The notes under the pieces: model-generated
The model's database searches: none
Told to the model about the DNA's origin: nothing
The model's input: only the letters and a program-made list of their open reading frames with translations
Shown: positions 1 through 9,034 of the stretch, in pieces
Layout of the letters: each line of letters starts with the position of its first letter
Position numbering within the stretch: position 1 is the first letter of the stretch
Source of the DNA: Microvirga terrestris
GTDB lineage: Bacteria > Pseudomonadota > Alphaproteobacteria > Rhizobiales > Beijerinckiaceae
Direction: 5' to 3'
DNA length: 64,000 nucleotides
Assembly (NCBI RefSeq): GCF_015694425.1
Contig: NZ_JADQDN010000009.1
Location: forward strand, 62,001 to 126,000
Translations under genes and position numbers: made by a program

Positions 1-2
1 GA

Positions 3-134
3 AGCAGGGCAATCTCACCGAAAAGGTGGATCAAGACGGATGTTGCAGACATTCAGCCCTCGGAACAGGAAGTGATGGCGCGATCGCTCTGCTTATCCTT
101 CGTGAGCCATGTCCGCAATAAGGTTGCCGGCTAA
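3..134 (+). CDS. Possible C-terminal fragment of a gene entering from the left edge
   Basis: One plus-strand frame is open from the window edge and ends at a triple in-frame stop (TAA TAA TGA at 132-140). The 43 residues end in ...FVSHVRNKVAG and I do not recognise them. The triple stop and absence of earlier stops are the only support; the stretch is short enough to be open by chance. The upstream sequence would decide. Confidence 0.22.
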   Translation, partial: SRAISPKRWIKTDVADIQPSEQEVMARSLCLSFVSHVRNKVAG

Positions 135-448
135 TAATGAGCCGCCCCCACGTGCGAGTCACCAGTTTCTTGAAGCGGGAGGCAGATCGGGCTGGTCCCT
201 AACCCCAAAGCGAGCCTTGATCCCAATTTGGGTAATGGCTTCAAAGATTTGGGCCTGTATACCCTTCTCGGGACAGTCGAATGTAGGTGTGGAACAATTT
301 GGCTACTCCCAACGCATGTTCCTATCCCCGAAATGACGTCTGCTCTTTTCCACAATTAGCCGGTACGCATGAGTATCTGGCACGGCCAAGTCTTGAGGTT
401 GCATTCTTGATAGACGGTATTTCACTGGTGAGTATGCGAGGGTGTGAG
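135..448. other. Non-coding interval upstream of the helix-hairpin-helix gene
   Basis: About 310 bases with no convincing coding frame. Short open frames exist on both strands but none has a ribosome binding site or protein-like composition. It presumably carries the promoter of the gene that starts at 449. I see no clear -35/-10 pair, repeat or terminator. Confidence 0.4.
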
Positions 449-787
449 ATGGGTTTGGACGATCCATTTCCGATCGAGAAATGCTCCGGACGTGTACGGG
501 GAGCCATCCTGGCAGAATTCCAGGGCCGGTGTCCGACGATCCGTGAGGTAGCGAGCATCTCCGATGCACAATGGCTGACGGTGCCTAATATTGGCCCGAC
601 TACCCTGGAGGAGCTGCGCAGCATGGCGCAGCCGCTGCCAAATGGAGAGGAGGGTGCAGCTGCCCGCATACCGGATCACGAGATCCTATCTCGGTTGAGC
701 AGGCTGCAACGGGAGTTGAGTATCCTGATCGGGGAGATCCGGGCAAGATTGAGCGCCAGTTCCCCTAGAAGAGGCCCGCACCGTTAA
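449..787 (+). CDS. Small helix-hairpin-helix protein resembling the RNA polymerase alpha C-terminal domain
   Basis: The protein is 112 residues if started at the ATG at 449, which has a GAGGG ribosome binding site just upstream; the frame is open further, to 287. Residues 28-62 read CPTIREVASISDAQWL then VPNIGPTTLEELRS. This is the pattern of the alpha subunit C-terminal domain, an entry helix followed by a GxxxLxEL helix-hairpin-helix. Residues 77-102 form a predicted amphipathic helix or short coiled coil (LSRLSRLQREL). There is no alpha N-terminal domain, so this is not rpoA. A DNA- or sigma-contacting role is inferred from the fold only. The gene is single and lies ahead of the RTX gene with a 256-base gap. 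Confidence 0.6.
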   Translation: MGLDDPFPIEKCSGRVRGAILAEFQGRCPTIREVASISDAQWLTVPNIGPTTLEELRSMAQPLPNGEEGAAARIPDHEILSRLSRLQRELSILIGEIRARLSASSPRRGPHR

Positions 788-1046
788 AAGTTACGATCCC
801 GCAGGAAGAACCTGACCTCCAAATGGGCCAATTGCTCTACTGCTTGGTTTCTCATAGCAAGATCCGCCTAATCCTCTCCTATCATTCCCCTAACGTTAGG
901 ATGAAAGAGCGACCAATCTTGACGCGTGCGAAGAGAATTAGATGCAACTTTATTCTAAAAGTTTAAATAGGTATCTGAAGAAAGGCTTAGACTGCAGGCT
1001 GCCAAAAACTTAAGCATCGATTGACTTTACGTCATGAAGAGAGTTG

Positions 1047-3590
1047 ATGGATCCCAAATATGGGGTGGCTCGCTCTGGCTTCATTGCGCCGGCTCACTCT
1101 TGTCTGGGGGCAAGTTGCATGTCTGGCGTGGTTCGGTCGCTTGAGTTCGTCATCGACAAGGATGAAGCGATTGGGAAAACCGGTTCGGTATACGAAGTCG
1201 GAACTCCTGCGGTTAAGTTTCTCATTGAACAATTGTCGGATGGCACTCTGCAGTTGACTGCAACCCTCTTCGACAACGATGGGGATAAGAATAGGGATAC
1301 CGCCGATCTGCGCGGCATCTTCTTCCATATTGCAGGTATTGAGAACGATCCCGCAGGCGAAACCTGGCTGAAGGGGCTCTCGGTCATTGGATTAGGCAGT
1401 TCAGCCCCCCTGATCGAAGGACGCATGTTTGATGCCGATGGTGTCGAGTCTGTGCCAGGCGGCGGTAACAGCGACAACATGAATGGCCGCCCCCTTACTC
1501 CCTACGATGTGGGAATCGGTATCGGGACATCAGGAATTGGGCGGGATGACATCAAGACGGTCTCTATCCTCCTGGACCATACCAGCGACAACCTGACCCT
1601 CGAGCATCTGGCGCTGCAGGGTTTCGGCGCACGTCTCACGAGCGTCGGCACGGACGGAGCCAAGCGCGAGGACAGTCTCAAGCTTTGGGGATTGGCTCCT
1701 ACAGCACCGGCTGTTGTGCCTCCGATAGCGCAGACCGGCTCCCTTTCCGGGCGAGTTTGGCTCGACCTCAACAAGGATGGTCTGCAAGATGATGACGGCC
1801 AGGAAGGTGGTCTGCCCGGTATTGAGGCCAATCTCATCGACTCTAGCGGCAAGGTCGTGTCGACTGTCGTAACGGACCACAAGGGCGAGTATCGCTTCAG
1901 TGATCTGCCGTTCGGGACTTACAATGTTCAGTTCGGTAAGGGTCCCGAGGGAACATACCAGTTCACTGGGTTAGACGCCGGGCCTGATGACGCCCGGGAC
2001 AGCGACGCCGATGCGAGCACCGGACGCACGGGCTCCTACACGATCAACGAGACGACTAAGCACATCACGACCGTAGATGCTGGGCTGTCCAAGATTGAGG
2101 CCCAACCTCCTGTGGTGACTCCTCCCAAGGAAATCGGAAACGACGATCTCATCGAAGCGGGTGACCATGATGACTTCATCCATGGCGGTAGCGGCAATGA
2201 CGAAATGCAGGGTGAAGGTGGTAACGACACGATCTACGGTGGAACGGATCGCGGGGAGATTGCCCTCAACCCCGGCAATGGAAAGCTGAACAAGGTTCTC
2301 ATCGGCGACAACCTCTACGGCAATGACGGCCAAGATACCTATCGCTATACCAAGGGCGACGGCGTCGACATGATCTGGGACTTCAGGCCAGGCGACGATG
2401 TCATCGAGCTCTCTGGTTATTCCCTCAAGGACATCAAGGCGACTTGGGTCGGCAAGGTTGCAAACTGGATCGATACGCCAAAGCACGCCAAGCTTGCACT
2501 GGTGTTCAGCGACGGTGGCGCCATCGTCCTCAACGACTACTCGGGATTGGACAGCAGTTCGGCCGCGGCCCTCAAGTTAAGCGACGGCACGGTGGTCAAG
2601 TTCGCGGATCTGATTGCATTAGCAGGCAGCAAACCAGCGAGTGCCGAAGTCAACGATGAGCGGCAGGTCGCCCTCCGGAAATACGAATGGCGCGATGTCG
2701 GGAAGGGTCAGAACGGCTATGGCGGCAACGACCGTGACAAGCTCATCGGCGCAATCGGTGATGACAACCTCTACGGCAATGAGGGTGTCAATGGCCTGAA
2801 CGGAAAAGATGGTAACGATCAGCTGTTCGGAGGCAACACCCGCGACGTCATGATCGGCGGAACCGGCGATGACATCGGCTACGGCAATGACGGCGACGAT
2901 TTGATCGTTGGCGGAGCAGGCTCCGACAGGCTCTACGGCACAGGCGGTGCGGACTATATCTTTGGCGACGAGATGCCTCTCGGCTTTGTTCTGCCGTCCA
3001 CCTTCTCCGGCGATCTCGTATGGCTGCAGGAAGAGAAGACGCTCGTGACCTCTTCCAGCATGACGCTCGCGAGCGACGTCAGCAACATCACCGCTTCTGG
3101 CACATCTTACCTCAGCCTTATCGGCAACAAGCTGAACAACGTGATGATCGGCAATGCCGGTAAGAACGTGATTGAGGCCGTCGAAGGCGATGACATGGTC
3201 TTTGGGGGGTACGGCAACGACATCCTGTCCGGAGGCTCCGGCAAGGACAAGTTCGTGTTCAATGAGAGGCTGGGCAGCGCGACGACCGACAGGACGGTGA
3301 ACTTCGATAAGATCACCGATTTCAGGGTGAAAGACGATCTCTTCTACCTTGATGACGCTGTGTTTAAGAAGCTCGGCAAAGGCTCGCTCGATAAACCGTC
3401 GCAGCTGAACAAGAACTTCTTCACGACCGGCCCGAAAGCCAAGGACAAGAACGACTACCTGATCTACGACAAGGCATCAGGCGTTCTCTCATATGATGCC
3501 GACGGTTCGGGGGCGAAGGTTAAGGCAGTCGAGTTCGCCAAGATCGATGCAGGCCTCAATCTCAAATATACTCACTTCTATCTGATCTGA
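1047..3590 (+). CDS. Secreted RTX calcium-binding protein with an SdrD B-like domain
   Basis: About 847 residues, starting at ATG 1047 (a TTG at 1044 is also possible) behind a GAAGAGAG ribosome binding site. Residues 30-220 form a beta-rich segment of the kind found ahead of RTX arrays (LRGIFFHIAG, GIGTSGIGRDDI). Residues 232-348 match the SdrD B-like/Cna-B-type module (GRVWLDLNKDGLQDDD, TDHKGEYRFSDLPFGTY). GGxGxDxxx nonapeptide repeats follow near 373-430, 565-650 and 695-750. The C-terminus resembles RTX type I secretion targets (FVFNERLG, ITDF, YDADGSG). There is no Sec signal peptide, which fits type I secretion, but no ABC/MFP/TolC genes lie nearby. Role as adhesin or matrix protein is inference. 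Confidence 0.82.
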   Translation: MDPKYGVARSGFIAPAHSCLGASCMSGVVRSLEFVIDKDEAIGKTGSVYEVGTPAVKFLIEQLSDGTLQLTATLFDNDGDKNRDTADLRGIFFHIAGIENDPAGETWLKGLSVIGLGSSAPLIEGRMFDADGVESVPGGGNSDNMNGRPLTPYDVGIGIGTSGIGRDDIKTVSILLDHTSDNLTLEHLALQGFGARLTSVGTDGAKREDSLKLWGLAPTAPAVVPPIAQTGSLSGRVWLDLNKDGLQDDDGQEGGLPGIEANLIDSSGKVVSTVVTDHKGEYRFSDLPFGTYNVQFGKGPEGTYQFTGLDAGPDDARDSDADASTGRTGSYTINETTKHITTVDAGLSKIEAQPPVVTPPKEIGNDDLIEAGDHDDFIHGGSGNDEMQGEGGNDTIYGGTDRGEIALNPGNGKLNKVLIGDNLYGNDGQDTYRYTKGDGVDMIWDFRPGDDVIELSGYSLKDIKATWVGKVANWIDTPKHAKLALVFSDGGAIVLNDYSGLDSSSAAALKLSDGTVVKFADLIALAGSKPASAEVNDERQVALRKYEWRDVGKGQNGYGGNDRDKLIGAIGDDNLYGNEGVNGLNGKDGNDQLFGGNTRDVMIGGTGDDIGYGNDGDDLIVGGAGSDRLYGTGGADYIFGDEMPLGFVLPSTFSGDLVWLQEEKTLVTSSSMTLASDVSNITASGTSYLSLIGNKLNNVMIGNAGKNVIEAVEGDDMVFGGYGNDILSGGSGKDKFVFNERLGSATTDRTVNFDKITDFRVKDDLFYLDDAVFKKLGKGSLDKPSQLNKNFFTTGPKAKDKNDYLIYDKASGVLSYDADGSGAKVKAVEFAKIDAGLNLKYTHFYLI

Positions 3591-3625
3591 AGATCAGAGA
3601 AGTCTTCGCCTCATCTAAGTTGCAG

Positions 3626-3657
3626 GAGGTGCTCATCCGCTGTGCACCTCTTGTTTT
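3626..3657 (+). terminator. Intrinsic terminator of the RTX gene
   Basis: A 7-bp perfect stem (GAGGTGC at 3626-3632 with GCACCTC at 3644-3650) is followed by TTGTTTT. It sits 36 bases after the RTX stop codon and just before the 3' end of the convergent kinase gene. Confidence 0.7.
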
Positions 3658-3685
3658 ATGAAAGCGAAGCCTTTGGAGACGCCCC

Positions 3686-4738
3686 TCAGATAGCAAAGGG
3701 CAGTACGGCGCGCGTCCCAGCATGCTGCTGGTCGAACTCAATGGACGATTGCAGATTGGACGCCATGGCCTTCACGATCTTCGTGCCGAGGCCGCTCCCC
3801 TGCACTTCGCCATTGCCCCTCCAACCAATGCCGTCATCCTCAACGACAAGGACGACTTTCTCGCCGGAAGACGAAAGCGCGACGCGTATGTCGCCGGACG
3901 TGCCCTCCGGATAGGCATACTTGAAAGCGTTGGTGACGAGTTCCGTAACTATAACCCCAACGGAGACGGCTTTGTCGGTCGGAATGGCAATTGGTTCCGC
4001 CAGAACCCTGATCGTATGCACGCGACCGGCAGCTCTCATGGCCCCTTCCAGTTCCTCGACCAGCCCTTGCAGATAAGTGTCCATCTCCACAAAGCGAATA
4101 TCGTTCGAGGTATAGAGACGGCGATGAATCTGTGAGATTGCTGTAATGCGGCTCTGGGTTTCGGCCAAGGTGTCCTTGGCGATCGGGTCGTTTCCAAGCG
4201 CTCTCTGCTGCATGGCCACTAGTGATGCAACCAGCTGAAGGCTGTTGGCGACACGGTGATTGACTTCGCGGAGGAGCATCTCGGCCCGCTCCCGCGCCTC
4301 GCGCATTTCCCGCTCGGCCGCTTCCTTCTCGCGACGGAGGCGAGCGGCGGCAAGTGCCTGCTCAGCCGCCGTGCGGAGGAGATCGATGAAGACACCGCCG
4401 ACATCCTTGATCACATAGTCCGCCGCACCTGCCTTGAGAGCGGCAACGGCGATCCGGCCTTCATCGGCACCCGTCACGTACACCACGGGAGGAGGGTCGG
4501 AGAGTTCATGGATTTCGGCAAGGATTTCCAGTCCCTCCTTGCCCGGCATGAAGTGATCCAAGGCGATCACGTCGAACCGCTCGGCGACGAGCTGGCTCAG
4601 TCCCTCATCGCCGCTCAGGGCATGCCTGACATGAAAACCGTGACGTGAGAGGGTCCGTTCGACGAGGCGACCGAGACCGTGGTCGTCATCGATGTACAGG
4701 AGCCGGATCGGCGGGCTGGCTGCATCACCGTTGATCAT
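3686..4738 (-). CDS. Hybrid receiver - HisKA_2/HWE-type histidine kinase
   Basis: 350 residues, cytosolic. A receiver domain (residues 11-125; acidic pocket DDD 17-19, phospho-acceptor Asp61, Lys111) is joined by a helical linker to a HisKA_2-type dimerisation domain. The phospho-histidine is likely His161 in [13 protein letters not shown]. An HATPase domain follows with N box [11 protein letters not shown] and G boxes DDGIGW and GLGTKIV. This receiver-first architecture is typical of alphaproteobacterial light, stress or general-stress kinases. Its start overlaps the end of the upstream response regulator by 4 bases (ATGA), so the two are translationally coupled. The signal is unknown. Confidence 0.9.
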   Translation of the reverse strand: MINGDAASPPIRLLYIDDDHGLGRLVERTLSRHGFHVRHALSGDEGLSQLVAERFDVIALDHFMPGKEGLEILAEIHELSDPPPVVYVTGADEGRIAVAALKAGAADYVIKDVGGVFIDLLRTAAEQALAAARLRREKEAAEREMREARERAEMLLREVNHRVANSLQLVASLVAMQQRALGNDPIAKDTLAETQSRITAISQIHRRLYTSNDIRFVEMDTYLQGLVEELEGAMRAAGRVHTIRVLAEPIAIPTDKAVSVGVIVTELVTNAFKYAYPEGTSGDIRVALSSSGEKVVLVVEDDGIGWRGNGEVQGSGLGTKIVKAMASNLQSSIEFDQQHAGTRAVLPFAI

Positions 4739-5166
4739 AGCGTCTCGGGAACCTGGATGACGGACAGGAATAGTCCTAGCTGGCGAATGGCCTGGGAAAA
4801 GGATTCGTATTCTACCGGCTTCGTGATGTAGACATTTGCACCGAGGTCATAGCACCGCTGGATTTCGCGCTGATCGTCGGTAGTGGTGAGCACGACCACT
4901 GGTGCGCGCTTCAACTTCTCGTCCGCTTTGAGCTTGATGAGAATATCCACGCCGTTCATGTCCGGCAGGTTTAGATCCAGCAGAACGAGAAACGGTCCTG
5001 CATTGCGAACATCTTCGCTGAAGAGGTGCTCCAAAGCGCCCGTCCCGCTCGCAAAGGTGCGGATTTCATTGCAGACGCCTGCCCGGCGAATGTTCTTCTC
5101 GATCAAGCGGGCATGCCCCTCATCGTCCTCGACCATGATGATGGTGACAGGCTGTTGGCTAGGCAT
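4735..5166 (-). CDS. Single-domain response regulator (Rcp1-like)
   Basis: 143 residues forming one receiver domain with no output domain. Acidic pocket E13-D14-D15, phospho-acceptor Asp64 (LVLLDLNLP), Thr95 and Lys116 (TKPVEY) are all present. The family usually receives phosphate from a phytochrome- or PAS-type kinase and passes it on. It lies between two kinases and overlaps the start of the downstream hybrid kinase by 4 bases; its first base coincides with the last base of the upstream kinase stop. It is probably the shuttle between the membrane-free PAS kinase and the receiver-kinase. Confidence 0.9.
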   Translation of the reverse strand: MPSQQPVTIIMVEDDEGHARLIEKNIRRAGVCNEIRTFASGTGALEHLFSEDVRNAGPFLVLLDLNLPDMNGVDILIKLKADEKLKRAPVVVLTTTDDQREIQRCYDLGANVYITKPVEYESFSQAIRQLGLFLSVIQVPETL

Positions 5167-7244
5167 CAGGCGGCTTCCGAGTTCATGCTGAGGTATTTGG
5201 GCAAAATGACCGTGAATGTCGAACCCTGACCCAGTTGGGATGACACGGTAATTGAGCCGCCAAGCCTTCGCACGAGTGCGCGCACATGCGCAAGCCCGAT
5301 CCCTTCTCCCTGCTGGTCCTGGACGCCGGATCGCCGGAAAAGGTCAAAAATCCTCTCGAAGTCCTTGGGGTCGATCCCGCGTCCGTTATCCTGGATATCG
5401 TACTGGACATTCTCTCCCAACTCCCGGCCGCGAACCACGATGCGGCCTGCCCGGCCAGTGTCCAAGTACTTGACAGCATTGTCGATCAGGTTTCCGAAGA
5501 CCTGTTCGAGGGCGAAGCGGTCGCTCGTGAGGTCCGGAAGTGCTTCGATCACCAGGTCTGCACCGCGCTCCTGCAACTGATGTGCGACGCTTTGGCGCTG
5601 GGCCTCGAGCACTTGGCTCATGTTGAGCGGCTCCGGCATCAGAATACGTCTGCCCTCGCGTGACAGTTTCAGGATGGCGTTGATCAATCTGTCCATCTTG
5701 ACGGTAGACGACCGAATGAACCCGATCGCCTCCGGCAGATCGATCTCGACAGCCGTGCGGGCTTTCTGTGTGACCAGTCCGGGATCCCGCTCAAGAACAT
5801 TCCGATAGAAGCGATCCACTTCTGCCTGGGCGGCCTCAAGTTCGCTCGTGAATCCCATGACATTGACGAGAGGTGCTCGGAGGTCATGGCTGACGATATA
5901 GGCGAAGCGCTGGATTTCCTCGTTCGCCTCATCCAGTTCAGCCACGCGCTCTGTCAGCATGGACGCAAGCCGGCGTGTCTCCTCCTGGGCCATTTTGAGG
6001 TCATGGATGTCCGTGCAACTGCCATACCACCGAACAATGCGACCCTTGTCGTCGCGAAGGGGCTGAGCGCGACCAAGAACCCAGCGATACTGGCCAGAAC
6101 GATGGCGAAGCCGGTATTCGATGTGGTACGGCTCCCCTGTTTCCAGGCACTGGCGCCAGACACCCCAAGCTCTATCCTGGTCGTCCGGATGAAACATCCC
6201 GTTCCACCCTTCCCCGTCCGTCGTTCCCTCGGGAACGCCTGTGTATTCGTACCAACGCTGATTGTAGTAGTCATGGGAGCCGTTCGGCTGCGTTGCCCAG
6301 ATCATCTGATCGATCGAATTGGCAATGACCCGGAAGCGCTCTTCACTCTCGCGCAGGGCTTCCTCGTTCCGCTTCTGCTCGGTCACGTCGTGGCCTTGAA
6401 CGAAGATCCCGGACACCTTGCCATCCGGGTCGAACACCGGCTGGTAGACGAAATCAAGGAAGCGCTCCTCAGGAGCGCCGCCAGAACTTGGCTCAAGGAC
6501 AATCCTGATGCTTCGGCCCACGAAGGGCTGGCCACTCCGGTGCACGCGGTCGAGTAAAGCCAGGAAGCCCTGGTCGACCACTTCGGGCAGAGCCTCCCGT
6601 ACGGTTTTCCCAACGATGTTCTCACGGCGGATCAGCCGCAGATAAGCAGCATTCGCCATGGTGAATACATGGTCGGGACCGCTGAGAGCCGCCATGAAGC
6701 CGGGAGCCTGTTCAAAGAGGCCACGCAGGTGCTGACGCTCTTCAGTCAGGGCCTGATTAGCCTCCTGCACCGCCTGGGCTCGGCGGAACATATCCGTCTC
6801 GATCAGGGCTGAAGGCCCTGAGGACAAGCCGGAGCTTCTCGCCAGAACCCTCAGGCGCTGGAGTTCGGTCACATCCACCGTATGCTGGAGGATGAAAGTC
6901 ATCTCGCCCGCGTGAGTGAAGAGCGGCGTATGGGTTGCGCTCCAGAAACGCTCCTCGAAACCCTGGCCGTTGGGTAACGGGATGGCGTATTCGATGAGGG
7001 GCAGATGGTCGGCTAACTTCTCGCGGATAACCTTCTCGAATGAATTCCGCAGCTGTCGATGGCTCGGCGAATCCGGATCGCTAGGAAAAGCATCGAACAT
7101 GTTGCGCCCGATGAGATCTTCCCGCTCGCGCATGGTGACGTTGAGATAGGCCTCATTCATTCCGACAATGGTGAGGGACAAGTCCACCAGCACGTAGGGA
7201 TTAGGGGAGGCGCTGAACAGCGCCTCAAAATTGATCGTCTTCAA
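5166..7244 (-). CDS. Multi-PAS sensor histidine kinase
   Basis: 692 residues with no transmembrane segment. Three PAS/PAC units lie at about 8-128, 172-292 and 302-418; the third has the full PAC signature RHRSGQYRWVLGRAQPL. A coiled linker leads to HisKA, with phospho-histidine His453 in YIVSHDLRAPL, and to HATPase with NLIDNAVKYLD, DNGRGID and GEGIGLAHVRALV. This is the first gene of a three-gene minus-strand operon with the two response-regulator genes below it. The PAS domains lack an obvious flavin-binding GRNCRFLQ motif or haem motif, so the ligand is not predictable. The downstream spacing is 0-4 bases, which implies a phosphorelay. Confidence 0.92.
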   Translation of the reverse strand: MKTINFEALFSASPNPYVLVDLSLTIVGMNEAYLNVTMREREDLIGRNMFDAFPSDPDSPSHRQLRNSFEKVIREKLADHLPLIEYAIPLPNGQGFEERFWSATHTPLFTHAGEMTFILQHTVDVTELQRLRVLARSSGLSSGPSALIETDMFRRAQAVQEANQALTEERQHLRGLFEQAPGFMAALSGPDHVFTMANAAYLRLIRRENIVGKTVREALPEVVDQGFLALLDRVHRSGQPFVGRSIRIVLEPSSGGAPEERFLDFVYQPVFDPDGKVSGIFVQGHDVTEQKRNEEALRESEERFRVIANSIDQMIWATQPNGSHDYYNQRWYEYTGVPEGTTDGEGWNGMFHPDDQDRAWGVWRQCLETGEPYHIEYRLRHRSGQYRWVLGRAQPLRDDKGRIVRWYGSCTDIHDLKMAQEETRRLASMLTERVAELDEANEEIQRFAYIVSHDLRAPLVNVMGFTSELEAAQAEVDRFYRNVLERDPGLVTQKARTAVEIDLPEAIGFIRSSTVKMDRLINAILKLSREGRRILMPEPLNMSQVLEAQRQSVAHQLQERGADLVIEALPDLTSDRFALEQVFGNLIDNAVKYLDTGRAGRIVVRGRELGENVQYDIQDNGRGIDPKDFERIFDLFRRSGVQDQQGEGIGLAHVRALVRRLGGSITVSSQLGQGSTFTVILPKYLSMNSEAA

Positions 7245-7570
7245 GAACCTGCGCTGGACAGCAGCCAGCCTCCCTGTCTGATGCCGAATGGAGCTTGTGC
7301 TTAATTAGGCACCCTTTGACCGAGAGCCATGGCAATCCCCGACGACAGGCGGACCTGTGACCAATCCGACACTCTTTGCCGCGATCATACCGCGATTGGC
7401 ACCAAGCGTACCCCACCACAGAGGCGCAACTAAACCTTGGCCATGAGCGTTCCGCTGGAGAGCAGAGGCCTGTCGCCTCAATGGAAGGGAGCCCAGGGTC
7501 AATGATGAATGCAGCGGGCCTCGTAGCGCCCTCATCCGAATAGGTTGAATTCGCTCAGCTGCAGGCGCGT
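7245..7570. other. Divergent intergenic region between the PAS kinase and the ATP-grasp gene
   Basis: About 325 bases holding the promoters of two divergent genes. Short open frames here have no ribosome binding sites or recognisable products. I see no strong palindrome or clear sigma-70 promoter. Confidence 0.4.
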
Positions 7571-9025
7571 ATGCCTCCCATGTTCCGCGGCTTTTCGGAT
7601 CAGGACGCCCCCAGAACGGTCGTCATCGTTCCAAGCCTGACCATGGATCGGGAGGTGCTGGCCAACATATCGGGCGCTCATCACTACGAAGAGCGGATGC
7701 TCTGCTATCTGATGCTTCTGCGGATGCCCCGGACGCAGATTGTCTACGTGACCAGCCACCCGATCCCGGAGCCCATTATCGACTACTATCTGCACCTGCT
7801 GCCAGGCATCCCGGCGCAGCACGCCAGAAAGCGGCTGACCCTTCTTTCCTGCCACGATGGCTCTCAAACGTCCCTGACCGAGAAGATCATCGAGCGCCCT
7901 CGCCTGCAGCAGAGGATCCAGGACGCCATTCCCGATCCAGATTCTGCCTACATGATCTGCTTCAACGTCACGGAGGTTGAGCGAAATCTGGCGCTCAGCC
8001 TCGACCTGCCGATCTATGGCTGCGATCCGGATCTGCTGTCACTGGGCTCCAAGAGCGGCTCAAGAAAGATCTTCCGCGAAGCCGGCATCGCCATGCCCGA
8101 GGGTTTTGAGGATCTCTTCACGCAGGATCAAATCGTGGATGCGCTCTTGGAACTCCAACGGCGCCGACCCGCGATCCGGCGAGCGGTTGTGAAGCTGAAC
8201 GAGGGGTTTTCCGGCGAGGGAAACGCAGTCTTCGCCTACGAGGAGGCGCCCAAAGGGTCCAAGCTCCGAGGTTGGATTCGCAGCCGCCTTCCTCAGCTCG
8301 CTTTCGAGGCAAAGGACATGACCTGGGAGCTGTTCGAAGAAAAGCTCTCCGTGATGGGCGGAATCGTGGAGGAATTCATCGAAGGCGAGGTCAAACGCTC
8401 CCCGTCGGCCCAATTCCGTATCGACCCGCTCGGGCAGCTGGAGCCTGTCTCGACCCACGATCAGGTTCTTGGAGGTGACAGCGGGCAGGTCTTTCTCGAT
8501 TGCACCTTCCCAGCCGACGAGCACTATCGCCTTGAGATCCAGGAGGATGGCCTGAAGGCAGCCCGGGCACTCGCCGAGCAAGGCGTCTGTGGGCGCTTCG
8601 CAATCGACTTTCTGTCAGTTCTGGAAGGCAACGAATGGCGCCACTATGCCATCGAGATCAACCTGAGGCGCGGAGGCACGACGCATCCATTCATGATGCT
8701 CGAGTTCCTCACGGACGGCTGTTACGACCCTACCACCGGCAACTTCGTCACCCCGTCCGGTCAACCCCGTTGCTATTATGCCTCCGATAACCTGGAATCG
8801 CCGCTCTATCGCGGTCTCGCTCCAGGCGATCTGATCGATATCGCGGCTCTCAACAGGCTGCACTTCGATGGAGCTTGCCAGAAAGGCGTCGTCTTCCACC
8901 TGATCGGCGCTCTATCGGAATTCGGCAAGCTCGGCGTCCTCTGCATCGCTCCCTCCCACGAGGAAGCAAGGGAGCTCTACCGGCGCACGACCGACGTGCT
9001 CGATCGGGAGAGCACCGAGGCCTGA
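7571..9025 (+). CDS. ATP-grasp peptide ligase, PGM1-related
   Basis: 484 residues, cytosolic. The N-terminal ~150 residues form a pre-ATP-grasp region (VVIVPSLTMDREVL, GAHHYEERMLCYLMLLRMP). The ATP-grasp fold follows (AVVKLNEGFSGEGNAVF as the nucleotide-binding loop, GGIVEEFIEG, and the metal-binding YAIEINLRRGGTTHP). This arrangement matches the family annotated as PGM1-related, after the ligase that extends peptides in pheganomycin synthesis. Members activate a carboxylate as acyl phosphate and ligate an amine. No peptide precursor or other biosynthetic gene is adjacent; the convergent neighbour purT is also an ATP-grasp enzyme but belongs to purine synthesis. The substrate is unknown. The start could also be the ATG nine bases downstream. 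Confidence 0.75.
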   Translation: MPPMFRGFSDQDAPRTVVIVPSLTMDREVLANISGAHHYEERMLCYLMLLRMPRTQIVYVTSHPIPEPIIDYYLHLLPGIPAQHARKRLTLLSCHDGSQTSLTEKIIERPRLQQRIQDAIPDPDSAYMICFNVTEVERNLALSLDLPIYGCDPDLLSLGSKSGSRKIFREAGIAMPEGFEDLFTQDQIVDALLELQRRRPAIRRAVVKLNEGFSGEGNAVFAYEEAPKGSKLRGWIRSRLPQLAFEAKDMTWELFEEKLSVMGGIVEEFIEGEVKRSPSAQFRIDPLGQLEPVSTHDQVLGGDSGQVFLDCTFPADEHYRLEIQEDGLKAARALAEQGVCGRFAIDFLSVLEGNEWRHYAIEINLRRGGTTHPFMMLEFLTDGCYDPTTGNFVTPSGQPRCYYASDNLESPLYRGLAPGDLIDIAALNRLHFDGACQKGVVFHLIGALSEFGKLGVLCIAPSHEEARELYRRTTDVLDRESTEA

Positions 9026-9034
9026 CCTACAATT

